Below the pieces are notes generated by a model. That model worked only from the letters and a program-made list of their open reading frames with translations, was not told the origin of the DNA and did not search any database. The position numbers were made by a program, and so were the translations under genes. 14,895 nt of DNA from Candidatus Nitrosotalea sp. FS (GTDB lineage Archaea > Thermoproteota > Nitrososphaeria > Nitrososphaerales > Nitrosopumilaceae). The DNA lies in assembly GCF_011319475.1 (NCBI RefSeq), contig NZ_RCMC01000172.1, positions 14,248-29,142 of the forward strand. The letters are read 5' to 3'. Positions 1-7,815 of the stretch are shown piece after piece (within the stretch, counting starts at the first letter, position 1; each line of letters starts with the position of its first letter).

Positions 1-1
1 T

Positions 2-724
2 GCTCAGGCCATTGCAGCATTGGCATATGGCACCGAGACAATACCTCCGGTAGACAAGATAGTGGGCCCAGGTGGTGCATTTGTTACACTTGCAAAATCA
101 CTGGTCAGTGAGGTGGTCTCAATTGATATGGTAGCAGGACCTACAGAGCTTGCTATAATTGCAGATGCTACTGCAGATGCAGAACTTGTTGCACTTGATC
201 TGATTTCTCAGGCAGAACACAGTCCTGATACCATGTGTTGTCTTATCACAAATTCTCCAAAACTAAAAGATTCCGTACTGAAATCATTACAGAAAAAAAT
301 TAAAACAATCAAGAGATCTTTGATTGTAAAAGAGAGTTTACAAAAAAATGGATTTATTGCCATGTGTAATACGGAACAACAAATGATCGATTTTGTAAAC
401 AAACTAGCTCCCGAACATCTTGAAATAATCACAAAAAAACCACAACAGTTAGCAAAGAAAATAAGATCTTCAGGACTGGTACTAATAGGAAAGAATACCC
501 CATCATCAGCTAGTGATTACCTGCTAGGATCAAATCACATACTTCCAACTAACAGATTTGGCAGAACTAGAGGTTCATTAGGAGTTCTAGATTACATGAA
601 GATACAGACACAGGTAGAATCTTCAGAATCTGCATTAAAGAAAATTTCAAAATACATGAAAGCCTTGACTGAAGCAGAGGGCTTGCCAAATCACTATGAG
701 GCAGTAAAGGGTAGATTGTCATGA
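2..724 (+). CDS. hisD: Histidinol dehydrogenase, C-terminal part (5' truncated)
   Basis: Catalyses the last two steps of histidine synthesis in the cytoplasm: NAD-dependent, zinc-assisted oxidation of L-histidinol to L-histidine. The frame is open from base 2 with no start, so the N-terminal portion lies outside the window; about 240 of the usual ~430 residues are present. Visible family marks are the start of the fragment AQAIAALAYGTETIPPVDKI with the following VGPGG loop, SQAEHSP (Gln and His zinc ligands), LAPEHLEI (catalytic Glu-His pair), SASDYLLGSNHILPT (zinc Asp) and the C-terminal EGLPNHYEAV (zinc His). All catalytic and metal residues expected in this half are intact. The stop codon overlaps the hisC start as ATGA, which indicates coupled translation in the his operon. 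The TTG at base 20 lies inside a conserved block and is not a start. Confidence 0.97.
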   Translation, partial: AQAIAALAYGTETIPPVDKIVGPGGAFVTLAKSLVSEVVSIDMVAGPTELAIIADATADAELVALDLISQAEHSPDTMCCLITNSPKLKDSVLKSLQKKIKTIKRSLIVKESLQKNGFIAMCNTEQQMIDFVNKLAPEHLEIITKKPQQLAKKIRSSGLVLIGKNTPSSASDYLLGSNHILPTNRFGRTRGSLGVLDYMKIQTQVESSESALKKISKYMKALTEAEGLPNHYEAVKGRLS

Positions 725-1791
725 AAAAAGACTGGTTTGCAAAGGAATTGGAAAAATATTCCAAACTTACAGGTTACAAAAAACCTGAAAAACACTCGAA
801 TGTGATAAAACTAGATTCAAACGAAAACTATGCAGTCTCTGATGATTTCCTCAGAAAAATGATAAACGATGCAAAAGAAAACATGGACGTCAGAGAATAT
901 CCGTTGGGAGGAACAGAAAGACTAGTCCAAGATATCTCCAAGTATATAGGAATGCCAAAAGAAATGATCGGAGTTGGGAATGGCTCTGATCAGATCATTG
1001 ATCTTTTTCTAAGTAACTTTGCTTCTAAAGAAACTAAAATACTGACATCTGATCCAACTTTTGGATTCTTTGAAGAACGATGTAAGCTTTATTCCATTCC
1101 TACACTAAAAATTCCATTTGACAAGAGTATGACTCTTAACCTGGAAAAATTCTTGTCAAACTCCAAGAAAGCTAGTATTCTCTATCTTGATACACCAAAC
1201 AATCCAACCGGATTTCAATTTGAGAAAAGAGATCTTGAAAGGTTGATCCGTGAATTCAAAGGTCTTGTAATCATTGATGAAGCATACGTAGAATTTTCTG
1301 ATTATTCTGTTGTAGAGATGGTAAAAAAGATCAATAACCTTATCGTACTTAGGACCTTGTCTAAATCATTTGGATTGGCAGGACTAAGAGTGGGATATTT
1401 TGTGGCTAATGCGCAGATAATTGACACATTCACAAGAGTGATCCAGTATCCTTACCCGTTGAATACATTGGCAATAGAGGTTGGCATACTGACTCTACGA
1501 CAATCAAAATATTTTACAGATGTTGCAAATCTTGTCAAGAAAGAACGTTCACGAATTATTGCTAACCTGCAACAAATGAAGATATTTGAGGTATTTGATT
1601 CAAAAGCAAATTTTGTCCTCTTTGTTGCTGGGGGTTCCAGTCAACGAATTTACAAAGCACTAATTGAACAAGGTATATCGATAAAGAATCTCGGAAAAGT
1701 TGGCTCTCATGAGGGTTGCCTACGAGTTACAGTAGGTTCACAAGATATGAATTCCAAGTTTCTTACCGCCATACGGGATTTACTGAATTGA
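721..1791 (+). CDS. hisC: Histidinol-phosphate aminotransferase
   Basis: PLP-dependent fold-type-I aminotransferase converting imidazole-acetol phosphate and glutamate to L-histidinol phosphate and 2-oxoglutarate. The 356-residue length is normal for HisC. Visible motifs are LDSNEN near residue 32, YPLGG near 60 (substrate and cofactor region), GNGSDQ near 86, DTPNNPTG near 157, IIDEAYVEF near 185, SKSFGLAGLRVGY with the Schiff-base lysine at about K215, and FANFVLF-type sequence (KANFVLF) in the C-terminal domain. The ATG start overlaps the hisD stop (ATGA). Its end overlaps the following HAD gene at TTGA. The related class-I aminotransferases for aromatic amino acids or threonine-phosphate are alternatives by fold, but the operon position makes HisC close to certain. 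Confidence 0.97.
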   Translation: MKKDWFAKELEKYSKLTGYKKPEKHSNVIKLDSNENYAVSDDFLRKMINDAKENMDVREYPLGGTERLVQDISKYIGMPKEMIGVGNGSDQIIDLFLSNFASKETKILTSDPTFGFFEERCKLYSIPTLKIPFDKSMTLNLEKFLSNSKKASILYLDTPNNPTGFQFEKRDLERLIREFKGLVIIDEAYVEFSDYSVVEMVKKINNLIVLRTLSKSFGLAGLRVGYFVANAQIIDTFTRVIQYPYPLNTLAIEVGILTLRQSKYFTDVANLVKKERSRIIANLQQMKIFEVFDSKANFVLFVAGGSSQRIYKALIEQGISIKNLGKVGSHEGCLRVTVGSQDMNSKFLTAIRDLLN

Positions 1792-2774
1792 CTCTAAAGG
1801 AAATACAAGAAGGGATCATAATAGATCTAACAAAAATTGAGAAAATAAAAAAATTAGACTCCATAGTATTTGACTGCGATGGAGTACTAGTCGATGTGTC
1901 AAACTCTTACGATTTGGCCATAAAAAAAACTGTAGATTTTATCCTCAAAGAAATGATACAAGTAAATGAATCGGTATTGGTGACAACAAAAATGATAGAA
2001 GGTTTCAAAGCTAGTGGCGGTTTTAATGACGAAATTGATGTTACATATGCATTGATACTTGCTATTGTTGCAGCAAAGAAAAGAAACGAACCTTTCTCCG
2101 AATTCATTCTCAAAGTAATTGAAAATGCAGACCATAGTGGAATAAACTCTGTTGAGAAATACATGAATACTATAAACGCTGATGTTTCTGACATTAGAAA
2201 AAAATTATCATATCCAGGTAAAAAATTTCAAAATCCTCTCTCATCAATATTTGATGAAATATTTTATGGTTCTGAGTTGTATCAACAACTATACAAAAGA
2301 AACTCAGAGTTTTTTGATGGTCCTGGATTGATTGAAAATGATGTTGTGATCTTGAATAAAGATCTTGTTACAAAACTACATGGTAGGTTTGGAAAAAAAA
2401 TTGCTATTGTAACAGGTAGGGGGCATTTATCTGCAAAATACTCACTCAGGAACTTATTCCAAGAATTTGATCTGGATAATTCAAAATTTCTAGAAGACGA
2501 ACCACGTGAAATGGCAAAGCCAAACCCTCAATCTCTTGTATCATCAATTAAAGGCATGAATGGAACTACCTCGTTATATGTAGGCGATTCCATGGAAGAC
2601 TACCTAATGGCACGCAAGGCTGATGAATCTGGCATATCTACAATATTTTGTGGTGTATATGGTACCAGCAATGATCCTAAAGCAAAAAAATCTCTATTTG
2701 AGAGCAACCACGCCGACATTATAGTCCAATCAATAGATCTAATTCCGAAGACATTAAATCTGGTTGAGGCATAA
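1788..2774 (+). CDS. HAD-superfamily hydrolase, candidate histidinol-phosphate phosphatase
   Basis: A 328-residue haloacid-dehalogenase-type phosphatase. Motif I is FDCDGVLVD (nucleophile D29, acid/base D31), motif II is AIVTGRG (T209), motif III is MAKPNP (K244) and motif IV is [11 protein letters not shown] (D267 and D271). About 170 residues between motifs I and II form a large, mostly helical cap, so this is a subfamily-IA-like protein with an unusually long cap. I chose the TTG at 1788, whose TTGA overlaps the hisC stop; the frame stays open back to a TTG at 1716, but that would put 24 extra residues inside hisC. The pathway needs a phosphatase between HisC and HisD, the adjacent hisB encodes only the dehydratase, and this is the only phosphatase-like gene in the operon. 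Histidinol-phosphate phosphatase is therefore the best inference, but substrate specificity cannot be read from the motifs. Confidence 0.85.
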   Translation: MTLKEIQEGIIIDLTKIEKIKKLDSIVFDCDGVLVDVSNSYDLAIKKTVDFILKEMIQVNESVLVTTKMIEGFKASGGFNDEIDVTYALILAIVAAKKRNEPFSEFILKVIENADHSGINSVEKYMNTINADVSDIRKKLSYPGKKFQNPLSSIFDEIFYGSELYQQLYKRNSEFFDGPGLIENDVVILNKDLVTKLHGRFGKKIAIVTGRGHLSAKYSLRNLFQEFDLDNSKFLEDEPREMAKPNPQSLVSSIKGMNGTTSLYVGDSMEDYLMARKADESGISTIFCGVYGTSNDPKAKKSLFESNHADIIVQSIDLIPKTLNLVEA

Positions 2775-2775
2775 A

Positions 2776-2793
2776 CCCCTTCTCTACTCGGGG
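2776..2793. other. Small GC-rich hairpin between the HAD gene and hisB
   Basis: In the 25-base gap before hisB, CCCC (2776-2779) and GGGG (2790-2793) can pair around a 10-base loop. It stands out because the surroundings are AT-rich. The stem is only four pairs, and no T-run follows that would make a convincing terminator. It might slow ribosomes or stabilise the 5' end of a processed hisB message, or it may be chance. Confidence 0.2.
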
Positions 2794-2799
2794 ATTTTA

Positions 2800-3387
2800 A
2801 TGAAATCTAGAAAAGCACACATCAATAGGAAAACTAAGGAAACCGAGGTACTAGTTGAGGTAAATCTGGATGGAACTGGGAAAATCTCTGTTAAAACAGG
2901 TTTGCCATTTCTTGATCACCTCATTGTATCTCTGTCAAAACATGCTATGCTTGATCTTAAACTGAATGCAAAGTCGATGGATGGAATAGATCATCACCTA
3001 ATCGAGGATGCAGCAATAGCTCTAGGTAATGCAATGGATCAATCTTTGGGTAACAGATCTGGAATTGTAAGATTTGGTTATGCTTCAGTACCGATGGATG
3101 AATCTCTTGCAGAGGCATCATTAGATCTTGTCAAAAGACAGTATCAAAGGATTGATTTGTCTATTAAGAGAAACCAGATCGAAGAAATTTCAAAAGAAGA
3201 TCTGGAACACTTTTTCCGATCACTGGCTCAGAATCTCAACATCTGCATGCACGTGTCTGTAAAATATGGAGACAACGATCATCACAAGATTGAGGCTGCG
3301 ATAAAGGCATTTGCAGTGGCTTGGAGAACAGCTGCAGGTTATGATCACAAGCAAAAAGGAATACCAAGTACAAAAGGTGCCATGTAA
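2800..3387 (+). CDS. hisB: Imidazoleglycerol-phosphate dehydratase
   Basis: Manganese-dependent dehydration of imidazole-glycerol phosphate to imidazole-acetol phosphate. The 195-residue length matches the stand-alone dehydratase, with no fused phosphatase domain as in enterobacterial HisB. Visible motifs are GLPFLDHL near residue 34, the first metal-binding stretch [13 protein letters not shown] near residue 66, [10 protein letters not shown] near 105, the second metal-binding stretch [14 protein letters not shown] near 160, and the C-terminal IPSTKGAM (residues 188-195). The ATG at 2800 gives a normal N-terminus ([15 protein letters not shown], with the conserved R-T-ETxV pattern). An in-frame TTG at 2764 would extend back into the HAD gene and is disfavoured. 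It is one of the few his genes here that does not overlap its upstream neighbour; the gap is 25 bases. Confidence 0.96.
   Translation: MKSRKAHINRKTKETEVLVEVNLDGTGKISVKTGLPFLDHLIVSLSKHAMLDLKLNAKSMDGIDHHLIEDAAIALGNAMDQSLGNRSGIVRFGYASVPMDESLAEASLDLVKRQYQRIDLSIKRNQIEEISKEDLEHFFRSLAQNLNICMHVSVKYGDNDHHKIEAAIKAFAVAWRTAAGYDHKQKGIPSTKGAM
3375..3379 (+). promoter_or_regulatory. Shine-Dalgarno-like site for hisH
   Basis: AGGTG lies 8 bases before the hisH ATG at 3388, inside the last codons of hisB. It matches part of the archaeal consensus GGAGGTGATC complementary to the 16S rRNA tail. It supports the start directly after the hisB stop. Confidence 0.5.
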
Positions 3388-3993
3388 ATGGTCAAAGTGG
3401 CAATATTTGACTATGGAGCAGGAAACATATTCAGTCTCAAATCATCACTAGAAAAAAATGATGCAGAAGTAGATATCATAACTAGCCTCAGCAAAATAAA
3501 TAATTATTCTGGCTTACTTTTGCCTGGAGTGGGAAACTTTGATCCTGCAATAAAGAGCCTCCATACCTCAAAAATTGAATTCCAAGATTTGGTAAAGAAT
3601 CAGATTCCTGTATTGGGTATATGCTTGGGCATGGAGATGTTCTTTGAGAAAAGTGAGGAAGGAAAACTTGGAGGACTGGGAGTTTTGGACGGCGAGGTTA
3701 TACTTCTTCCAAATAAATTCAAGATTCCACACATGGGTTGGAACAATCTTCAGATAAAAGAATCAAGTGTGTTGTTAGATGGAGTCAAGGAAGGTTCATG
3801 GGTTTATTTTGTTCATTCCTACCGAGTAAAACCAAAAAATGAAGAAATCATCAAGGCCGATTCTGATTATGGAATAAACGTGCCTGCGGTAATCGAAAAT
3901 CACACATTATTTGGAACTCAATTTCATCCTGAAAAATCAAGCAAAGTTGGCTCTATTATGATCAAGAACTTTTTACGAGTGTGCAAAAAGTGA
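3388..3993 (+). CDS. hisH: Imidazole glycerol phosphate synthase, glutamine amidotransferase subunit
   Basis: Class-I glutaminase subunit that releases ammonia from glutamine and channels it into HisF, where PRFAR becomes imidazole-glycerol phosphate plus AICAR. The 201-residue length is normal. The catalytic triad is visible: the nucleophile C79 in GICLGMEM, and H180 and E182 in GTQFHPEKS. The PGVGNF loop near residue 46 is the oxyanion-strand region typical of HisH, and the N-terminal IFDYGAGN is also a HisH signature. The ATG directly follows the hisB stop with no gap, and the end overlaps hisA at GTGA. The partner hisF is two genes downstream. Confidence 0.97.
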   Translation: MVKVAIFDYGAGNIFSLKSSLEKNDAEVDIITSLSKINNYSGLLLPGVGNFDPAIKSLHTSKIEFQDLVKNQIPVLGICLGMEMFFEKSEEGKLGGLGVLDGEVILLPNKFKIPHMGWNNLQIKESSVLLDGVKEGSWVYFVHSYRVKPKNEEIIKADSDYGINVPAVIENHTLFGTQFHPEKSSKVGSIMIKNFLRVCKK

Positions 3994-4697
3994 AAGTAAT
4001 TCCTGCCATTGACATTATGGACAACAAAGTAGTACGACTAGTAAAGGGAGATCCGAAAAACAAAACTGTATACAGTTCTGACCCTGTTGGGATGGCAAAA
4101 AAATGGGAAAAAGCAGGTGCAGATATGCTTCATGTAGTAGATTTAGACGCCACACTTGGAACGGGTTCAAACCTTCAAACAATTAAAAAAATCACAGAAT
4201 CGGTCTCTATACCGGTTGAGGCTGCAGGTGGTTTACGTACAAAGGAAATAATAGAAAATGCATTACAATTTTCTTCCAAGGTAGTACTTGGAACTATTGC
4301 TTTTAAAAATAAAGAGATCCTCGAAGAAGTCTCAAAGAAATTTGGAAAAGAAAGAATTGTGATATCTGCAGATCAGATGGGTGGCAAAATTGTGATAAGT
4401 GGATGGAAAGAAAACACTGGAATAGAACTTATTCCAGGAATTGAAAATTTTGTAAGGCTTGGTTACTCTCAATTTCTCATAACCACGGTAGAAAGAGATG
4501 GAACACTACATGGTCCAGATCTTGAGTCCTTACAAAAATCATGTGACATAAAAAATGTAAATGTTATAGCAAGTGGAGGGATATCTAATTTGCAAGATAT
4601 TGTAAATGTAAAAAAATGTGGTGCAGCTGGGGTAATTCTAGGTAAGGCGTTATATGATGGAAAGATATCTGTAGAGGAGGTTAAGACACTAGCATGA
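3990..4697 (+). CDS. hisA: ProFAR isomerase (phosphoribosylformimino-AICAR-P isomerase)
   Basis: Amadori-type isomerisation of ProFAR to PRFAR on a (beta/alpha)8 barrel. Family marks are VIPAIDIMDNKVVRLVKGDP at the N-terminus with catalytic D8, VVDLDATLG near residue 52, the half-barrel phosphate loops AAGGLRT and ASGGISN, and SADQMGGK with the second catalytic Asp at about D128. The length from GTG 3990 is 235 residues, normal for HisA. I chose this GTG because its GTGA overlap with the hisH stop mirrors the other operon junctions and it puts the conserved VIPAID at the usual distance from the start; a second GTG at 3981 would add three residues. A bifunctional HisA/TrpF role (PriA-like) cannot be excluded by sequence alone. 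Confidence 0.95.
   Translation: MKVIPAIDIMDNKVVRLVKGDPKNKTVYSSDPVGMAKKWEKAGADMLHVVDLDATLGTGSNLQTIKKITESVSIPVEAAGGLRTKEIIENALQFSSKVVLGTIAFKNKEILEEVSKKFGKERIVISADQMGGKIVISGWKENTGIELIPGIENFVRLGYSQFLITTVERDGTLHGPDLESLQKSCDIKNVNVIASGGISNLQDIVNVKKCGAAGVILGKALYDGKISVEEVKTLA
4676..4681 (+). promoter_or_regulatory. Shine-Dalgarno-like site for hisF
   Basis: GGAGGT lies within the 3' end of hisA, 12 bases before the hisF ATG at 4694. It is a six-base match to the 16S anti-Shine-Dalgarno complement, although the spacing is on the long side. Translation of hisF may rely on both this site and coupling through the ATGA overlap. Confidence 0.4.
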
Positions 4698-5497
4698 CTT
4701 TAACCAAGAGAGTAATTCCTTGCCTTGATGTTGATAATGGACGAGTAGTGAAGGGAATGCACTTTAAATCAATAAAAGATGCAGGCGACCCTGTCTTACT
4801 TGCGGAAAAATATAGTCACGAAGGTGCTGATGAACTAGTATTTCTTGACATAACAGCTTCTGAACAACAAAGAGAGACAATCAAAAGTCTTGTACAAAAA
4901 GTAGCTCAAGTAATTGATATTCCATTTACTGTAGGTGGAGGTGTCAAGACCTTACAGGATGCAAGAGATATTCTTCTTAGTGGAGCTGACAAGGTTGCTA
5001 TTAATACAGGAGCTGTGAAAAACCCTGGAATAATAACAAAATTGATGGAAATCTTTGGTAAACAATGTATTGTGATAGCCATGGATGTAAAACGTAATTA
5101 TGAGATAAAAGATGACAGGCACATCTTCAAGTCTGATTCAAAAAAGTTTTGGTTCGAAGTCTACATTTATGGAGGAAAAACTCCCACCAACCTTGATGCA
5201 ATAGAGTGGGCAAAAGAGGTGGAAAAGCTTGGAGCAGGAGAGATTCTGTTAACAAGTATCGATATGGATGGAACAAAAGAAGGATATGATGTACAGCTTA
5301 TCAAAGAAATAGTAAATGCCGTAAACATACCTGTTGTAGCATCCGGAGGATGTGGCAAACCTAAACACATGCTTGATGTCTTTTTACAAACTAATGTGGA
5401 TGCCGCACTGGCCGCATCAATATTTCACTATCAAACTCATTCTGTAGATAGAGTAAAAGAATATCTCAAAGAAAATGGAGTTCCTGTTAGACTATAA
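4694..5497 (+). CDS. hisF: Imidazole glycerol phosphate synthase, cyclase subunit
   Basis: Cyclase partner of HisH: uses the channelled ammonia to turn PRFAR into imidazole-glycerol phosphate and AICAR, linking histidine and purine synthesis. The protein is a 267-residue (beta/alpha)8 barrel, slightly longer than typical because of residues 134-155 around [14 protein letters not shown]. Catalytic acids are D12 in [15 protein letters not shown] and D131 in [10 protein letters not shown]. Other family marks are [43 protein letters not shown] and [10 protein letters not shown]. The ATG overlaps the hisA stop (ATGA). It is related to HisA by ancient half-barrel duplication, but the distinctive PCLDV and DMDGTK sequences set it apart. 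Confidence 0.97.
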   Translation: MTLTKRVIPCLDVDNGRVVKGMHFKSIKDAGDPVLLAEKYSHEGADELVFLDITASEQQRETIKSLVQKVAQVIDIPFTVGGGVKTLQDARDILLSGADKVAINTGAVKNPGIITKLMEIFGKQCIVIAMDVKRNYEIKDDRHIFKSDSKKFWFEVYIYGGKTPTNLDAIEWAKEVEKLGAGEILLTSIDMDGTKEGYDVQLIKEIVNAVNIPVVASGGCGKPKHMLDVFLQTNVDAALAASIFHYQTHSVDRVKEYLKENGVPVRL

Positions 5498-5515
5498 CAG
5501 AGAAATAGGGCTCTG

Positions 5516-5863
5516 ATGCAAAAGGATGTTGTAATGAATAAAAAGATAAATGATATTGATTTTGCAAAAAGTGACGGTCTTGTACCTGTAATTGTTCAGG
5601 ATATTCACACTAAAGAAGTTCTAACTCTTGCATATGCAAATAAAGAGTCTCTTGAACTCACGCAAAAGACTGGTAATTCTTGGTTTTGGAGCAGATCGCG
5701 AAATAAATTGTGGATGAAAGGTGAGGAATCTGGAAATGTGCAAAAGGTCAAAGAAATCTTGGTAGATTGTGATTCAGATGCAATTGTATATCTAGTGGAA
5801 CCAAGTGGACCTGCATGCCATACCGGAGATAGAGTATGCTTCCACAATGTTCTTGAGAAATAG
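5516..5863 (+). CDS. hisI: Phosphoribosyl-AMP cyclohydrolase
   Basis: Zinc- and magnesium-dependent opening of the purine ring of phosphoribosyl-AMP to give ProFAR, the substrate of HisA. Family marks are GLVPVIVQD, the block [19 protein letters not shown], the acidic metal site DCDSDAI, and [12 protein letters not shown] carrying two of the zinc cysteines (the third is in DCDSD). The 115-residue length fits the single-domain cyclohydrolase with no fused HisE. The ATG at 5516 is used here. An in-frame ATG at 5534 gives 109 residues and has an AGGA seven bases upstream, so it may be the true start. It is the last gene of the operon; the next gene is on the other strand, 3 bases away. hisE is not seen downstream. 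Confidence 0.95.
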   Translation: MQKDVVMNKKINDIDFAKSDGLVPVIVQDIHTKEVLTLAYANKESLELTQKTGNSWFWSRSRNKLWMKGEESGNVQKVKEILVDCDSDAIVYLVEPSGPACHTGDRVCFHNVLEK

Positions 5864-5866
5864 CCT

Positions 5867-6364
5867 CTAGCAGGGATCTAATCCTTTGGGCACAGGAGCT
5901 AATTCTGCCTGTGAACCTGGAATCCAATCATTTACTATCTCAAACGGTATGGATTTGTATGAAACTCCTTTGAATACTATACTCCACTGGCCTACTAGGT
6001 CCGTGGCATTACATAGTGCAAGAGTTCTTTCAGTATCTGGTTTGAAAAATTGTTTAAAACTAGATTTCATTGTTCCATTAAATGGTATCTTGGTAAACGC
6101 ATCTCCTTTTGGATCCACAACATCAATTTCTCCTACATCTGTTGGCTGTAATCCACTTACCACCATGAAAATATTTTCTCCTAGTTTGTATTGATTTTTA
6201 TTAATTGAAAATGGACCAGAGGAAACCCATTTCCATTGCTGTATGTCTATTTCTTTTTGATGGTAATAAGAATAAGCTGCGGCTGCAACTATGCCTGCTA
6301 TTATGATTATTCCAACTATTGTTCCAGTATGTTTTTTCTTTCTTGTTCTCTCTTTTATTTTCAA
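5867..6364 (-). CDS. Single-pass membrane protein with an extracytoplasmic domain, function unknown
   Basis: I do not recognise a named family. The 165-residue product starts with a strongly basic tail (KIKERTRKKK), then one hydrophobic segment at about residues 13-34 (GTIVGIIIIAGIVAAAA), then roughly 130 polar residues rich in beta-type patterns. The charge pattern predicts N-terminus inside and the domain outside. The outer part has two N-glycosylation sequons (N96-G-T and N119-A-T) and two cysteines, C118 and C165, the latter being the last residue. Phrases such as FMVVSGLQPTDVGEIDVVDP and LVGQWSIVFKGVSYKSIPFEIV suggest an immunoglobulin-like beta sandwich (inference). No ATG is available; the TTG at 6364 is the only usual start codon before an upstream in-frame stop. 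It converges on hisI with a 3-base gap. Confidence 0.75.
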   Translation of the reverse strand: MKIKERTRKKKHTGTIVGIIIIAGIVAAAAYSYYHQKEIDIQQWKWVSSGPFSINKNQYKLGENIFMVVSGLQPTDVGEIDVVDPKGDAFTKIPFNGTMKSSFKQFFKPDTERTLALCNATDLVGQWSIVFKGVSYKSIPFEIVNDWIPGSQAELAPVPKGLDPC

Positions 6365-6389
6365 TTTTGAGTTTCGTTTGATGTTATCA

Positions 6390-6397
6390 TTAATATT
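6390..6397 (-). promoter_or_regulatory. TATA-like box for the minus-strand membrane protein gene
   Basis: AATATTAA is centred about 30 bases upstream of the TTG start at 6364. This is the spacing expected for an archaeal TATA box driving a leaderless or very short-leader transcript. The surroundings are AT-rich, so chance matches are likely. Confidence 0.3.
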
Positions 6398-6530
6398 TCT
6401 TCTAATTGTAAAAAATTCATAAAATCTCTTAATTTACGCAATTTCCAGATTGTAACCTATTTTGTTGTTCGATCTTTTCTAAATTTGTAGCTGGATTTAT
6501 GTTAATTTTTACTTAATCTTATCATTCCAT

Positions 6531-6550
6531 AAATTAAGTCCCACTTAAAT
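6531..6550 (+). promoter_or_regulatory. TATA-like elements upstream of thrC
   Basis: Two candidates lie here. AAATTAAG at 6531-6538 is centred about 33 bases before the ATG at 6568 and would give a short leader. TTAAAT at 6545-6550 is centred about 20 bases before it, which would place the transcript start inside the first codons and favour the internal TTG start at 6598. The two cannot be separated from sequence alone. Confidence 0.3.
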
Positions 6551-6567
6551 TCATATTAGGATTTTTT

Positions 6568-7815
6568 ATGTACTATTTTACAAAAGTCAGAGTTATCTTG
6601 GGAAAAATAAAGTTTCTACAGTGTAGAGAATGTAAGAAAGAGTACGCTCCTACATTCAAGTATATATGCGAAGAATGCTTTGGCCCCCTTGACGTATGTT
6701 ATGACTTTCCATCTGTAAACAAAAATACTTTTTCAAATCGTGAACATACCTATTGGCGTTATCATGAACTCTTACCAATCGAGTCCAAATCTAACATAGT
6801 CAGTATTGGAGCTGGAATGACTCCATTGATTAAAGCAGAAAAACTAGGTAAGGCACTAGGTCTGAATAATCTTTACATAAAAAATGATTCAGTAAATCCT
6901 ACTTTTTCATTCAAAGACAGGCCCGCAGGTGTAGCTGTATCAAAAGCAAAAGAATTTGGTCTATCTGCAGTGGGATGTGCATCAACAGGAAATCTCGCAT
7001 CAGCTACTGCAGCTCATGCAGCAAAAGGAGATTTTCCATGTTACATATTTGCACCAAGTGACATTGAACATGCAAAAATAACACAAGCTCTCTCTTATGG
7101 TGCTAATTTTATTTCAGTTGACGGTACATATGATGATGCAAATAGAATTGCTGCACAGATAGGTGATAGCAAAGGAATAGGAATAGTGAACATAAACATG
7201 CGTTCTTACTATGTTGAAGGATCTAAAACACTGGCCTATGAGGTAGCAGAACAACTTGACTGGAAAGTACCAGATCAACTTGTTGTACCAGTTGGAAGTG
7301 GAGCAATGTTAAATGCAATTTGTAAAGGATTTGAAGAACTTGAAAGTACATCTCTGATCAATCAAGTCTCTAACATGCATATGATTGCAGCTCAACCTCG
7401 TGGATGCGCACCAATTGTAGACGCCTTTAAGAAACATCTCTCAGAAGTGACTCCTGTAGAAACACCAGATACAATAGCCAAAAGTTTAGCCATTGGTGAT
7501 CCTGGGGATGGTCAGTATGTATTACGACGTCTAAAACAATACAATGGTTTTGCCGAAGAATCAAACAACAAAGAAATATTGGATGCTATACTGTTGCTAG
7601 CCAAGACTGAAGGCATATTTACAGAGCCAGCAGGCGGTGTCTCTGTTGCTGTATTGAAAAAAATGGTTGATGAAGGAAAAATTGACAAGAATGATTGCAC
7701 TGTATGCTATGTTACTGGTAACGGACTAAAAACAACAGAAGTTATGATGGAAATGCTTCCAAAGCCTCAAGTAATGCAGGCAGATGTTGGCAAAATCTTG
7801 GCATTGGTGAGATAG
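6568..7815 (+). CDS. thrC: Threonine synthase family PLP enzyme with N-terminal zinc ribbon
   Basis: Fold-type-II PLP enzyme expected to convert O-phospho-L-homoserine and water to L-threonine and phosphate. The N-terminus has a zinc ribbon, C19-x2-C22 and C34-x2-C37 (LQCRECKK, YICEECFGPLD), common in archaeal ThrC. The PLP lysine is K117 in NPTFSFKDRPAG. CASTGNLASATAAHAA is the phosphate-binding region, and VPVGSGAMLNAI and YVTGNGLKT are further cofactor-loop regions. Length is 415 residues from ATG 6568; a TTG at 6598 would drop ten poorly conserved residues and still start before the zinc ribbon. The gene abuts the next one directly (TAG then ATG), so it is co-transcribed with the beta-grasp/E1 fusion. 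Relatives include cysteate synthase and cysteine synthases, so a sulfur-related substrate is possible, though ThrC is the default call. Confidence 0.9.
   Translation: MYYFTKVRVILGKIKFLQCRECKKEYAPTFKYICEECFGPLDVCYDFPSVNKNTFSNREHTYWRYHELLPIESKSNIVSIGAGMTPLIKAEKLGKALGLNNLYIKNDSVNPTFSFKDRPAGVAVSKAKEFGLSAVGCASTGNLASATAAHAAKGDFPCYIFAPSDIEHAKITQALSYGANFISVDGTYDDANRIAAQIGDSKGIGIVNINMRSYYVEGSKTLAYEVAEQLDWKVPDQLVVPVGSGAMLNAICKGFEELESTSLINQVSNMHMIAAQPRGCAPIVDAFKKHLSEVTPVETPDTIAKSLAIGDPGDGQYVLRRLKQYNGFAEESNNKEILDAILLLAKTEGIFTEPAGGVSVAVLKKMVDEGKIDKNDCTVCYVTGNGLKTTEVMMEMLPKPQVMQADVGKILALVR
7806..7810 (+). promoter_or_regulatory. Shine-Dalgarno-like site for the E1 fusion gene
   Basis: GGTGA in the last codons of thrC lies 5 bases before the ATG at 7816 and matches the archaeal consensus. 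It fixes the start of the downstream gene and supports translation from a shared message. Confidence 0.55.

Larger units (their letters stand above)
6365..6567. promoter_or_regulatory. Divergent intergenic region between the membrane protein gene and thrC
   Basis: About 200 very AT-rich bases with no credible gene. It should hold two promoters. It also contains ACTTAAT at 6511-6517 and its exact inverse ATTAAGT at 6533-6539, with ACTTAAAT following at 6543-6550. No RNA gene or repeat family is evident in the rest. Confidence 0.6.

Noticed and set aside
1716..1787. N-terminal extension of the HAD protein into hisC
   Set aside because: The extra 24 residues are the hisC 3' end read in another frame; the TTG at 1788 gives a TTGA junction like the other overlaps in the operon.
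2776..2793. CCCC/GGGG hairpin before hisB as a transcription terminator or attenuator
   Set aside because: The stem is only four pairs with no T-run after it, and it lies in the middle of a co-directional biosynthetic operon. It is kept only as a low-confidence structural note.
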